This document shows, one piece after another, positions 17,898 to 26,120 of a stretch of DNA of 64,000 nucleotides. Where the stretch lies: contig CALSOH010000001.1 in the NCBI GenBank assembly GCA_943787925.1, positions 310,001-374,000 of the forward strand. Direction: 5' to 3'. How positions within the stretch are numbered: the stretch's first letter is position 1; each line of letters starts with the position of its first letter. The notes under the pieces were generated by a model. That model was not told the DNA's origin, did not search any database, and worked only from the letters and a program-made list of their open reading frames with translations. Source of the DNA: TMED14 sp003507115 (GTDB lineage Bacteria; Bacteroidota; Bacteroidia; Flavobacteriales; Schleiferiaceae). Position numbers and translations under genes: made by a program.

Positions 17898-18842
17898 TTA
17901 AGCAATGTTCTTTCCTTGGGAGGCGAGAAGATACAACACAGCCATGCGAACTGCTACACCGTTTTGGACTTGATCCAAAATGATGGCATGCTCCGAATCC
18001 GCGACTTCCGAGGTGATTTCTACCCCGCGGTTAATGGGCCCCGGATGGAGGATGACCGGAATCGAAGACAGGGCACGCAGTTTGTCCATGGTGACGCCGT
18101 AGCGCATGTGGTATTCTCGAATACTGGGGAAGTAGGCGCGGTCCATGCGTTCGTGCTGGACCCGGAGCATGTTGGCTACATCGGCCCATTCCAAGGCATC
18201 TTCTAATCGTGGAATCACTTGGACGCCCAGAGAGTAGATATGCCGGGGGATTAAGGTGGCAGGCCCGCACACGGCGACTTCCGCACCGAGTTTTTGGAGG
18301 CAGTAGATATTGCTCAAAGCCACACGGGAGTGGGTGATATCGCCCACGATGACGACCCGTTTTCCGCTCAAGTCACCGAGTTTTTCGGACATGGAGAAGG
18401 CATCTAAAAGGGCCTGTGTGGGGTGTTCGTGCGTTCCGTCGCCCGCGTTCACAATGTGCGCATCCACATGCTTGCTGAGGAATTCTGCGGCACCCGGTTC
18501 GGCATGACGCATCACAATCATATCCACCTTCATGGCGAGGATGTTGTTGACCGTATCGACGAGGGTTTCGCCTTTTTTGACGGAAGAATTAGAGGCGGCA
18601 AAGTTGATGACGTCGGCGCTTAAGCGCTTTTCGGCCAATTCAAAGCTCAAACGTGTTCGCGTCGAATTTTCAAAAAACAAGTTGGCAATCGTGATGTCTC
18701 GAAGAGAGGGAACCTTCTTGATGGGGCGGTTGATGACTTCTTTAAACTGGGCCGTCCAGTGCAAAATCAAATGAATGTCTTCAGGACTTAGTCCCTTGAT
18801 GCCCAGGAGGTGGCGGGTGCTCAGTTTAGCGCTGTGCGGCAT
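17898..18842 (-). CDS. pyrB: Aspartate carbamoyltransferase catalytic subunit
   Basis: PyrB condenses carbamoyl phosphate with aspartate, the committed step of pyrimidine synthesis. The protein is about 314 residues. The carbamoyl-phosphate motif ENSTRTRLSFE and the HPTQALLD segment are both present, and a C-terminal HPGPINRGVEI loop binds substrate. I prefer ATG 18842 over the in-frame ATG at 18857; both overlap the end of pyrR. No regulatory pyrI is nearby, consistent with PyrR-type control. Confidence 0.93.
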   Translation of the reverse strand: MPHSAKLSTRHLLGIKGLSPEDIHLILHWTAQFKEVINRPIKKVPSLRDITIANLFFENSTRTRLSFELAEKRLSADVINFAASNSSVKKGETLVDTVNNILAMKVDMIVMRHAEPGAAEFLSKHVDAHIVNAGDGTHEHPTQALLDAFSMSEKLGDLSGKRVVIVGDITHSRVALSNIYCLQKLGAEVAVCGPATLIPRHIYSLGVQVIPRLEDALEWADVANMLRVQHERMDRAYFPSIREYHMRYGVTMDKLRALSSIPVILHPGPINRGVEITSEVADSEHAIILDQVQNGVAVRMAVLYLLASQGKNIA

Positions 18843-19377
18843 GTGGGGTGGATTCAATCAAAACAGAAGGAAGATCTTCAGCCCAATCAAGGCGCACGCG
18901 TTCTTCGGCAATCGCATCGACGCGACGCCCAGAATAGTCGGGCTGGATGGGGAGTTCACGAGAAAATCGGCGGTCAATGAGGACACAGAGCTCCACTCGA
19001 AGGGGGCGTCCGTAATCCTGTAAGGCATCCATGCCGGCGCGCACGCTTCGGCCTGTATACAAGACATCATCAACGAGAATGACACGCTTTCCTTCGATGA
19101 GAACGTTCATTTCGTTGGGACTCGCTGCCAAAGGCTCCTCTCGGCGCCGGAAATCGTCCCGGTGAAAAGTGATGTCTAAAGCGCCAAAGGGTACATCGCC
19201 CACGCCGTGCTCGGTCTGCAAGCGCGCGACAATAGCCTCGGCTAGGCGCGTTCCGCGCGGCTGCAATCCTATGATTACGGAGTTATTCCAGGGAAAGTGA
19301 ACCTCGTTCAGCTGGCAACAAAGTCGGTTGAGCGTCAATGCGCAGTCCCGAGCGTCCAGAAGCGTTTTGGTGGCCAT
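18826..19377 (-). CDS. pyrR: Bifunctional pyrimidine operon regulator / uracil phosphoribosyltransferase
   Basis: This ~183-residue protein is a PyrR-family phosphoribosyltransferase. The PRPP loop is VILVDDVLYTGRSVRAG at about residues 90-106. In Firmicutes PyrR controls pyr genes by attenuation; in Bacteroidota the regulatory role is inferred. I chose ATG 19377 because the in-frame GTG at 19386 lies inside the TACCTTTG promoter box. It is the first gene of the pyrR-pyrB-STAS-like-barrel operon. Confidence 0.9.
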   Translation of the reverse strand: MATKTLLDARDCALTLNRLCCQLNEVHFPWNNSVIIGLQPRGTRLAEAIVARLQTEHGVGDVPFGALDITFHRDDFRRREEPLAASPNEMNVLIEGKRVILVDDVLYTGRSVRAGMDALQDYGRPLRVELCVLIDRRFSRELPIQPDYSGRRVDAIAEERVRLDWAEDLPSVLIESTPHAAQR

Positions 19378-19385
19378 GTTAGGCA

Positions 19386-19393
19386 CAAAGGTA
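19386..19393 (-). promoter_or_regulatory. Promoter -7 element TACCTTTG for pyrR operon
   Basis: Exact TAnnTTTG on the minus strand, 8 bases before the pyrR ATG. A candidate GTG start overlaps this box, which argues against that start. Confidence 0.75.
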
Positions 19394-19472
19394 CTTTTTT
19401 ACCTTCGAATACGGCGCAATTCCTCGAACCCTCAAAAGGGGTGAACATGTTGGCAGAATATTTTGCGGTTAT

Positions 19473-21173
19473 TTAGCCGTTCATGGAAATCAAGAACTCC
19501 TCATTATTGAGGGTCTTGGACATCCGGTCATGCATGAACTCCATCGCTTCCACGGGTGTCATGTCGGATAAATGGCGGCGCAAAATGTACATGCGGCTCA
19601 ATACGTCGGGAGGGAGCAAGAGGTCTTCCTTTCGAGTCCCCGAGGACATCAGATCCAAGGCGGGCCATACGCGTCGATTGGCAATCTTGCGATCTAACTG
19701 CATTTCCATATTGCCGGTGCCCTTGAATTCTTCAAAGATGACCTCATCCATTTTGGAGCCCGTATCAATTAGGGCCGTGGCCAGAATGGTCAAGGATCCG
19801 CCGTTTTCTATGTTTCGTGCAGCGCCAAAGAAACGTTTGGGACGGTGCAATGCGTTGGCATCCACACCTCCAGAAAGGACCTTGCCAGAGGCTGGGCTCA
19901 CCGTGTTGTAGGCGCGGGCCAGACGCGTGATAGAGTCTAGCAAGATGATGACGTCATGACCACATTCGACCAGACGCTTGGCTTTTTCGAGGACAATGTT
20001 GGCGACTCGAACGTGGCGTTCTGCGGGTTCGTCAAAGGTGGAAGCTACCACTTCGGCGTTCACACTACGAGCCATGTCGGTCACCTCTTCGGGACGTTCG
20101 TCGACCAGAAGAATAATCATATAGGCCTCGGGGTGGTTGGCTGCGATGGCATTGGCTACTTCCTTGAGCAGGGTGGTTTTACCCGTTTTGGGTTGGGCCA
20201 CAATTAAGCCGCGTTGTCCTTTGCCGATGGGTGAGAATAGGTCAATGACGCGCGTGGAAAGGGTGCTGCGACGACCTGTGAGGATGAATTTCTCCTCTGG
20301 AAAGAGGGGAGTCAAGTGTTCAAAGCTGACGCGATCCCGAATAAAGTCGGGCTCTCGGCCATTAATACTGATGACTTTCGTCAGAGGGAAGAATTTCTCT
20401 CCTTCTCGGGGTGGACGCACTTCTCCGCGAACCGTGTCCCCTGTTTTCAGTCCAAATTGCTTGACCTGCTGGACGGAGATGTACACGTCGTCCGGCGAGT
20501 TGAGGTAGTTGTAATCGGAGGAACGCAAAAAGGCGAAATTGTCGGGCATCATTTCGACGACACCTTCCGTCGGGATAATGCCTTCGAATTCATAGTGACG
20601 GCGGTCTTGACGTTCCGTACGATCTGGGCGATCTGAACGATCTGGGCGATCTGAACGATCTGAGCGTTCGGGGCGATCTCCGCGATCTGGACGATCCCCA
20701 CGTTCTTGACGTGGTCCTCGGTCTTCGCGTGGTCCTCGGTCTGGGCGATCAGGCCGTTCTGCTCGGGGGCCGCGCTCGCCCTGTTCTGGGCGGTCTGGGC
20801 GATCAGGTCGTTCTGCTCGGGGGCCGCGCTCGCCACGTTCCGGGCGGTCTTGGCGATCACTTCGCTCTCCTCGATCCGGGCGCGAACCCCGATCGATGCG
20901 CTGGTTAGGAGGGGTCTCTTCGCTATCCAAAACCCTTTCAGGGGATTCTGAAGGCATTTTTGCTGGACGCCCACGACGTCGCTCTGTTGGGCGAGTCGTA
21001 TCCGTTTGTTCGGTATTCAAATTAGAGGCAGGGAGCGTAGTCTCTCCAACGGAGGCGATGGCCTGTAAAAGTTCAGGTTTGCGCATGTAACGGGCCTTGG
21101 GAATCCCGAGGGACTCACCCATAGCTTTCAGTTCGGGGAGTTTTAATTCCGTGATATTGGGGGAATTAGCCAT
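19473..21173 (-). CDS. rho: Transcription termination factor Rho with long disordered insertion
   Basis: Rho is the hexameric RNA helicase that ends transcription at untranslated regions. From ATG 21173 it is 566 residues. A Rho-N SAP-like segment is at about residues 7-43. Residues 91-192 are almost purely Arg, Asp, Pro, Gly and Glu in RPDR/RGER-type repeats, a predicted disordered insertion. The RNA-binding cold-shock domain follows, with Walker A AQPKTGKTTLLK at about 325-336 and VIILLDSITRLAR later. Long disordered insertions are known in Bacteroidota Rho, and in Bacteroides thetaiotaomicron this region drives phase separation. Longer upstream in-frame starts exist but lack the Rho-N start. 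Confidence 0.95.
   Translation of the reverse strand: MANSPNITELKLPELKAMGESLGIPKARYMRKPELLQAIASVGETTLPASNLNTEQTDTTRPTERRRGRPAKMPSESPERVLDSEETPPNQRIDRGSRPDRGERSDRQDRPERGERGPRAERPDRPDRPEQGERGPRAERPDRPDRGPREDRGPRQERGDRPDRGDRPERSDRSDRPDRSDRPDRTERQDRRHYEFEGIIPTEGVVEMMPDNFAFLRSSDYNYLNSPDDVYISVQQVKQFGLKTGDTVRGEVRPPREGEKFFPLTKVISINGREPDFIRDRVSFEHLTPLFPEEKFILTGRRSTLSTRVIDLFSPIGKGQRGLIVAQPKTGKTTLLKEVANAIAANHPEAYMIILLVDERPEEVTDMARSVNAEVVASTFDEPAERHVRVANIVLEKAKRLVECGHDVIILLDSITRLARAYNTVSPASGKVLSGGVDANALHRPKRFFGAARNIENGGSLTILATALIDTGSKMDEVIFEEFKGTGNMEMQLDRKIANRRVWPALDLMSSGTRKEDLLLPPDVLSRMYILRRHLSDMTPVEAMEFMHDRMSKTLNNEEFLISMNG
20598..20903. repeat. Low-complexity GATC-rich coding repeat inside rho
   Basis: The stretch is an imperfect tandem array of units such as CGATCTGGGCGATCTGAACGA, encoding RPDR/RSDR repeats on the minus strand. 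It accounts for most of the Rho insertion, and its length could vary between strains. Confidence 0.8.
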
Positions 21174-21232
21174 AAAAAAGACGAAAAATGATCGTAAAAA
21201 AGAGAATCTAAACGTAGAAGTGGATAGGGGTG

Positions 21233-21248
21233 GGTGCGATTTTGCACC
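21233..21248. other. Inverted repeat GGTGC-N6-GCACC between rho and DUF4293
   Basis: A perfect 5-bp stem with a 6-base loop. It resembles the GTGCA/TGCAC repeat upstream of the YceI lipoprotein gene at 25384-25397. Role unknown. Confidence 0.4.
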
Positions 21249-21293
21249 GAGGAACGCTACAATAGTACAAAAAATTCGGAAATTGCGGGCTGT

Positions 21294-21665
21294 ATGTGGC
21301 AAAGAATCCAAACTCTCTACATGGCCCTAGGGGCTGTGATGTTTTTTATAGTCGGTTACGACAATTCGAATAATGCTCAGGCATTACTTGCTGGACTGGG
21401 AGTCGCACTCCTTTTGGCCAATGTGACCTACTACAAGCACCGAAAGCGCCAATTCATGGTGAATCGGGTCGTCGTCATGGTCGCATTTGTGTTGGAAGGG
21501 TGGCTGCTGTACGGAACCTACGGTGTGGAAGCAGGCACGTTACCCAAAGAGGGATTTCTTCCATTGGCGGCCCCTTTGTTGGCGGTCATCTTTGTGGCGT
21601 TGGCGAATCGAGCTATTCAAGCAGATGAGAAAAAAGTTCAGTCGGCCGACCGATTCAGGAAATAA
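21294..21665 (+). CDS. DUF4293 family membrane protein
   Basis: This 123-residue inner-membrane protein has four predicted helices, beginning MWQRIQTLYMALG, the typical start of DUF4293 proteins in Bacteroidota. The function is unknown. It diverges from rho across a 120-base gap that contains a GGTGC/GCACC hairpin at 21233-21248. Its last bases overlap the convergent YfcE-like gene by 11 bases. I chose ATG 21294 by the family N-terminus. Confidence 0.75.
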   Translation: MWQRIQTLYMALGAVMFFIVGYDNSNNAQALLAGLGVALLLANVTYYKHRKRQFMVNRVVVMVAFVLEGWLLYGTYGVEAGTLPKEGFLPLAAPLLAVIFVALANRAIQADEKKVQSADRFRK

Positions 21666-22197
21666 GTTCCCCCTCGGCCTTCAGAGCGCCACGCTTACCC
21701 AATTCAATGACCACGAGATTTTCGATACCCTGCGTACCAAGGTCAAAGCGCAGCATGGTGCGCATGTGATGAAATCCATGATGACCGGCCGCACCGGGAT
21801 TGAGACATAAAACTCCAGAAGGGTCGTGGCCTACGCGCAAAATGTGAGAATGGCCGCAAATGAAGATGTTGGGGCGATGGGCATCCATGCCCGCCCGGAT
21901 GGCTTGGGGCAAACGTCCTGGCACCCCGCCAATGTGGGTCATCCAAAATCGGGTTTGGCCACGGGAGGTATGGACATCCTTGGGAGTTTCACGCCGCATC
22001 AGTCCGTCATCAATATTGCCATAAACCGCCACGACAGGGCCGCAGGTCCGGAGGTCGTCGAGCACGGCTAAGGAACCAATGTCCCCCGCATGCCAAATTT
22101 CATCGACGGCCCGTGCATGTTTTCGAATCGACTCATCCATATGTCCATGGGTGTCGGACAATAAAAGGATGCGCTGCGCTGTACCTTTGGCGTTCAT
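21655..22197 (-). CDS. YfcE-like metallophosphoesterase
   Basis: This 180-residue protein is a calcineurin-like phosphodiesterase of the YfcE/MJ0936 family. Metal-binding motifs are SDTHG (about residues 14-18), GD (about 37-38, HAGDIG), GNID and later CGHSH. The natural substrate is unknown. Its ATG is only 2 bases from the divergent truA ATG, with a GAAGTTTG box (22203-22210) inside truA as a possible promoter. It converges on DUF4293. Confidence 0.85.
   Translation of the reverse strand: MNAKGTAQRILLLSDTHGHMDESIRKHARAVDEIWHAGDIGSLAVLDDLRTCGPVVAVYGNIDDGLMRRETPKDVHTSRGQTRFWMTHIGGVPGRLPQAIRAGMDAHRPNIFICGHSHILRVGHDPSGVLCLNPGAAGHHGFHHMRTMLRFDLGTQGIENLVVIELGKRGALKAEGELIS
22182..22189 (+). promoter_or_regulatory. 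Promoter -7 element TACCTTTG for truA
   Basis: Exact TAnnTTTG, 10 bases before the truA ATG, located inside the first codons of the divergent YfcE-like gene. Confidence 0.65.
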
Positions 22198-22199
22198 TC

Positions 22200-22982
22200 A
22201 TGCAAACTTCGGGAATATCTACGTACGCGATGCGCTTGGCCTACCATGGCGCACCATACAGTGGCTGGCAAATTCAGCCAAACCAGAAGACGGTGCAGGG
22301 GGAATTGGAAGTGGCCCTGAGCTCATTGCTTCGGCAACCCATCATCGTAGTCGGGGCGGGTCGGACGGATACCGGGGTGCATGCCGCGAACTACGTGGCG
22401 CATTTTGAAGGGCCCGAGGGCCTGGATACCGTGGACCTGGCTTACCGATTGAATCGATTTTTACCCCCGCGAATTGCCGTATTTGAAATCCAGGGCGTGG
22501 CCGCCGATTTTCATGCGCGATTTGCCGCAACATCGCGTTCGTACCGCTATGTCTTGCAACGCGAAAAATTGGTGTTTGACACCGATACAGCGTGGTACTA
22601 TCAGCGCCCCATGGATTTGGACCGCTTGCACCAAGCCGCCTCCTCCCTGTTTACCACGGAAGAATTCTCCGCCTTTGCCCGTTTGGGTAGCCATACCGGC
22701 ACGACCCTATGCACCATGCAGCATGCCCGCTGGATCGATCAAGGGGAAGCATGGGTCTTTGAAGTCAGAGCCAATCGATTTTTACGCAACATGGTCCGGT
22801 CCTTGGTCGGGACCATGGTAGAATACGCCCTTGACAAACGTTCCTGGGCATCGTGGGAATCCCTCCTCCAGGGCGGGGAACGGCCCGATTCGGGCGATTC
22901 AGCCCCGGCTCACGGATTAACTTTTGCGGGCGTCACCTATCCAAATTCTCCTTTTGATGAGCGCGAAAACGCCCCCTTCTAA
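22200..22982 (+). CDS. truA: tRNA pseudouridine(38-40) synthase
   Basis: TruA converts U38-U40 of tRNA anticodon arms to pseudouridine. The protein is 260 residues from ATG 22200. The catalytic Asp lies in GAGRTDTGVHA (Asp57), and a late RANRFLRNMVRSLVGT segment is typical. ATG 22200 is supported by the promoter box TACCTTTG at 22182; the open frame continues further upstream but antisense to the YfcE-like gene. The downstream ABC exporter gene starts 26 bases before this stop, so the two are coupled. Confidence 0.93.
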   Translation: MQTSGISTYAMRLAYHGAPYSGWQIQPNQKTVQGELEVALSSLLRQPIIVVGAGRTDTGVHAANYVAHFEGPEGLDTVDLAYRLNRFLPPRIAVFEIQGVAADFHARFAATSRSYRYVLQREKLVFDTDTAWYYQRPMDLDRLHQAASSLFTTEEFSAFARLGSHTGTTLCTMQHARWIDQGEAWVFEVRANRFLRNMVRSLVGTMVEYALDKRSWASWESLLQGGERPDSGDSAPAHGLTFAGVTYPNSPFDERENAPF

Positions 22983-24759
22983 GCCCACAATTGCCGGAAA
23001 GGCCTTTGACTGGAACGTTTTGCGCCAGGTGCTGAAGTACGTCCGTCCGTACCGTTGGCAAACCACACTCGCCGCAGGTTTATCTGTTTTCTTGGGGATT
23101 TTGAGTACGGCGCGTCCCATTTTAGTCCGGGACGGCGTAGACTACGCCGTCGTTTCGGCGGACTGGCAAGCCCTGTATCATGCCATGATGTGGCTCGCGG
23201 GCGCCCTGGTCTTGGAAGCGCTGGGCCAATTTGCCTTCATCTATGCCACCAATGACCTAGGTCAACGGGTCATTAAGGATATCCGAATCAAGCTCTTTGG
23301 CAAACTGCTACATTTTAAAATGCCCTTTTTTGACAAGACTCCTGTGGGCACTTTGGTGACTCGAACAGTGAGTGATGTCGAAACCATGGCCGATATATTT
23401 TCCGATGGCTTGCTGGTCATTTTTGGAGATCTCTTCAAGATTGTGGTGATGGTTGGCGTGATGTTTTTCCTTTTTGATCCCGCCTTGGTCGCCATTAGTT
23501 TGAGTGTAATTCCTCTGCTCTACGTCGCCACCCGCTGGTTTCAACGCAGCATTAAGTCAGCGTTTACCGACGTGCGCAACCAAGTAGCAGCGCTGAATGC
23601 CTTTGTTCAAGAACGAATCACGGGTATGATGATTGTCCAACTCTTTACTCGTGAAAGGGTCGAACATCAACGCTTTGCGGCCATCAATACCAAGCACAAG
23701 GATGCGAATATTCGAAGTATCTGGTATTTCAGCTTGTTCTTTCCCATCATCGAAATGCTATCGGCCGTGAGTATCGGCCTGGCCATTTGGTATGGGGGAG
23801 TGGCGGCCGCAGCAGGAGCGGCCATCAGTATTGGGGATTTGACGGCATTAATCTTATTTATCAACCTGTTGTACCGTCCTCTGCGCCAATTAGCAGACCG
23901 ATTTAATACCCTGCAGATGGGAATGGTGGCCAGTGATCGGGTTTTAAAACTCATAGCCAACGAGGCCGACCGGGAGCCTTCGGGGAGCCATGTCGCGGAA
24001 ACCGTGAAAGGTCATGTCGAATTCCGGGGCGTCCACTTTTCCTATCTCCCCGACGAGCCCATTTTGCGCGGCATTCACTTGGATATCCCGGCGGGGGAGA
24101 CGTGGGCTCTGGTCGGGGCGACGGGTTCGGGTAAGAGCACCTTAGTCCATCTATTGCTTGGCTACTATTTGGTGGAAGAAGGGGAAATCCGATTGGACGG
24201 TGTGCGCTTGCGTGACTGGCAGATAAACTCACTTCGTCGGCATGTGGCGCTCGTGCAACAAGATGTTTTTCTCTTTTCCGATAGTGTGCGCAACAATGTG
24301 ACCGTTTACCGGGATATTCCCGACTCCCTGATTTGGTCGGCGGCGGAGGCGATGGGCATTGATGAATTCTTGCGGGGGCTTCCCGGGGGATTGGATTATG
24401 ATGTGAAGGAGCGTGGGGGCATGCTCAGTACGGGACAACGCCAGCTGCTCGCCTTCTTGCGCGCGTACTTGCGGGATCCCTCGTTGCTCATTTTGGATGA
24501 AGCGACATCAAGTATTGATTCGCAAGCCGAAGCATGGATACAGCAGGCGACGGTGAAGCTAACGGAAGGGCGGACATCTCTGGTTGTAGCGCACCGACTT
24601 GCCACGATTCTGAAAGCAAACCGCATTGTGGTTTTGGATAAGGGACAAGTGGTGGAGCAAGGGGGGCATGAAGAATTGCTCGCAGCAGGAGGGGTCTATG
24701 CCAATTTGTACGAAAAACAATTTTTTGGTGAGGAAGGGCTTGCCGGGGAGTCAGCCTAA
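22957..24759 (+). CDS. ABC exporter, fused membrane and ATPase domains (MsbA-like)
   Basis: This ~600-residue half-transporter has a six-helix membrane domain (residues ~40-330) and a C-terminal nucleotide-binding domain. Walker A is GATGSGKST, the signature STGQRQ and Walker B LLILDEATSSID. Homodimers of this type export lipid A, lipids or hydrophobic compounds; the substrate is not deducible from sequence. It begins inside the 3' end of truA (26-base overlap) and ends with a 9-base overlap with the convergent membrane protein gene. Confidence 0.9.
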   Translation: MSAKTPPSKPTIAGKAFDWNVLRQVLKYVRPYRWQTTLAAGLSVFLGILSTARPILVRDGVDYAVVSADWQALYHAMMWLAGALVLEALGQFAFIYATNDLGQRVIKDIRIKLFGKLLHFKMPFFDKTPVGTLVTRTVSDVETMADIFSDGLLVIFGDLFKIVVMVGVMFFLFDPALVAISLSVIPLLYVATRWFQRSIKSAFTDVRNQVAALNAFVQERITGMMIVQLFTRERVEHQRFAAINTKHKDANIRSIWYFSLFFPIIEMLSAVSIGLAIWYGGVAAAAGAAISIGDLTALILFINLLYRPLRQLADRFNTLQMGMVASDRVLKLIANEADREPSGSHVAETVKGHVEFRGVHFSYLPDEPILRGIHLDIPAGETWALVGATGSGKSTLVHLLLGYYLVEEGEIRLDGVRLRDWQINSLRRHVALVQQDVFLFSDSVRNNVTVYRDIPDSLIWSAAEAMGIDEFLRGLPGGLDYDVKERGGMLSTGQRQLLAFLRAYLRDPSLLILDEATSSIDSQAEAWIQQATVKLTEGRTSLVVAHRLATILKANRIVVLDKGQVVEQGGHEELLAAGGVYANLYEKQFFGEEGLAGESA

Positions 24760-25302
24760 CCTCTGCCCCGAGTCTAGCACGGGAATACCCGGAACCATGG
24801 TTTCCAGAAAAACGCGGAAATCCGCGGTTCGTTGAATGTTCATTCCAACGGTTCGGCCCGATTGGAGCGTAAATAGAGCGTAGGTACCTTCTTCAAAAGC
24901 ATAAACGTGGGCGCGTCGGAAAGGTCCAACAGATCCAATGCGCAAGCCCCACCCTCCTAGGTCCCCAATAGGACAGATTTGGGTGATCGTAATTTGGGTC
25001 ACCTGGCTCCAAGGCCGCGATTTCCATCGTAGGATGATGGGGGGATATTTAATTCGGAATCCTTGGGCATCCATTTCAACATGGCACCAAGAAGAGATCA
25101 TCCAGGCCACGAGAGCTTCTAAGGCAAGAATTCCAATAAATACCCAGAATAATGTGGCGCCTTCTTCCGTGGGCTTGCCGTTGAGAAAGGCCCATAAATC
25201 GCTCCAACCCACGGCTAGAAGTATGGTAACAGTCGTTATTGCACTGATGCCTATGACCAATAAAAAGGCTGGGGGTACTCGATATTGTTCTCGATAATGC
25301 AT
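24751..25302 (-). CDS. Hypothetical membrane protein with PH-like C-terminal domain
   Basis: This 183-residue protein has two N-terminal transmembrane helices (about residues 12-35 and 48-68) followed by a soluble beta-rich domain with a HVEMDAQGFRIKYPP segment, similar in layout to bacterial PH-domain membrane proteins. The family is uncertain. I chose ATG 25302 because a TACTTTTG box ends 4 bases upstream. It converges on the ABC exporter and diverges from the YceI lipoprotein gene. Confidence 0.6.
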   Translation of the reverse strand: MHYREQYRVPPAFLLVIGISAITTVTILLAVGWSDLWAFLNGKPTEEGATLFWVFIGILALEALVAWMISSWCHVEMDAQGFRIKYPPIILRWKSRPWSQVTQITITQICPIGDLGGWGLRIGSVGPFRRAHVYAFEEGTYALFTLQSGRTVGMNIQRTADFRVFLETMVPGIPVLDSGQRLG

Positions 25303-25306
25303 GACG

Positions 25307-25314
25307 CAAAAGTA
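25307..25314 (-). promoter_or_regulatory. Promoter -7 element TACTTTTG
   Basis: Exact TAnnTTTG on the minus strand, 4 bases before ATG 25302; the transcript would be close to leaderless. Confidence 0.65.
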
Positions 25315-25365
25315 CGATGTGCTAAAATCTCCGTTGGCCATTCAAAAACAATTTCAGATAATTGG

Positions 25366-25421
25366 TTGAACATGTTTTTTATTGTGCACCTTTGCACCAC
25401 TCTATAAACATGTTTAAACAT
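25366..25421 (+). promoter_or_regulatory. Promoter and palindromic operator-like sites before the YceI lipoprotein gene
   Basis: TTG (25366-25368) and CACCTTTG (25387-25394) are 18 bases apart and resemble -33 and -7 elements. Around them are AACATGTT (25369-25376), GTGCA-CCTT-TGCAC (25384-25397), AAACATGTTT (25406-25415) and the overlapping perfect palindrome ATGTTTAAACAT (25410-25421). Repeated AACATGTT sites flanking the promoter suggest regulator binding; the regulator is unknown. Confidence 0.5.
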
Positions 25422-25426
25422 AAAAA

Positions 25427-26068
25427 ATGAAACACACATTGCTCGCGTTGGCTGCGGTCGCTTCTTTGGTGGCCTGTGGTCCTGACACCGTGGATGCTAC
25501 GGAAGCTCAAGATGGTTCAGAAGGCGGAATTGCCTTGGTAGTTGACGTCACCACCTCGTCGTTGGAATGGTATGGCCACAAGCCTTTTGTGGAGAACTAC
25601 GGACATGCTGGTACGTTGGCCATCATAGAAGGTATGGTGGGCGTTGAGAACGGCGCTTTGGTGTCAGGTAACTTCGCCTTGGACATGAACAGCATCGTTT
25701 GCACGGACGAAACCCTTCCCCAAGAGAAGAAAGACTACTTGGTGGGCCACTTGAAGAGTGCCGACTTCTTTGCGGTAGACAGCTTTGCGGTGGCTACGTT
25801 TGAAATCACGGGCGTAGAAGCTCAAGAAGGGGAAAATAACGCGTTGGTTTCGGGCAACTTGACCTTGCGCGGTGTGACCAACAACATCCAGTTCCCTGCG
25901 AACGTGACGGCCACAGACTCTACGTTGGTATTGACGGCCCCTCAGTTCAACATCGACCGCAAATTGTGGGAGGTGATGTACGCTTCATCGAGCATCGTTG
26001 ACCTGGCGAAGGACAAATTGATTGCGGATGATTTGGGTATCACGTTGACTATCAACGCGAAGCTCTAA
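25427..26068 (+). CDS. YceI family lipoprotein
   Basis: This 213-residue protein has a lipoprotein signal with lipobox LVAC (Cys17), a short acidic linker, and then a YceI domain beginning at about residue 40 (TSSLEWYGHKP). Family elements include LVVGHLKSADFFAVDSF and LTLRGVTNNIQFPANV. YceI proteins bind isoprenoid or amphiphilic molecules; a lipid anchor would fix this one to a membrane. It is monocistronic: palindromic sites lie upstream and a strong terminator (26091-26120) lies downstream. It is the second YceI protein in the window. Confidence 0.88.
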   Translation: MKHTLLALAAVASLVACGPDTVDATEAQDGSEGGIALVVDVTTSSLEWYGHKPFVENYGHAGTLAIIEGMVGVENGALVSGNFALDMNSIVCTDETLPQEKKDYLVGHLKSADFFAVDSFAVATFEITGVEAQEGENNALVSGNLTLRGVTNNIQFPANVTATDSTLVLTAPQFNIDRKLWEVMYASSSIVDLAKDKLIADDLGITLTINAKL

Positions 26069-26090
26069 TCTCCCTTCATTTGATTGGGTG

Positions 26091-26120
26091 AAAGCCTCGG
26101 CGCAAGCCGGGGCTTTTTTT
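26091..26120 (+). terminator. Rho-independent terminator after YceI lipoprotein gene
   Basis: Stem AAAGCCTCGGC / GCCGGGGCTTT with a GCAA loop and a seven-T tract at 26114-26120. It touches the end of the convergent epimerase gene. Confidence 0.88.

Noticed and set aside
20598..20903. Separate plus-strand genes inside the rho repeat
   Set aside because: Plus-strand frames there reflect the low-complexity codon pattern of rho and have no independent features.
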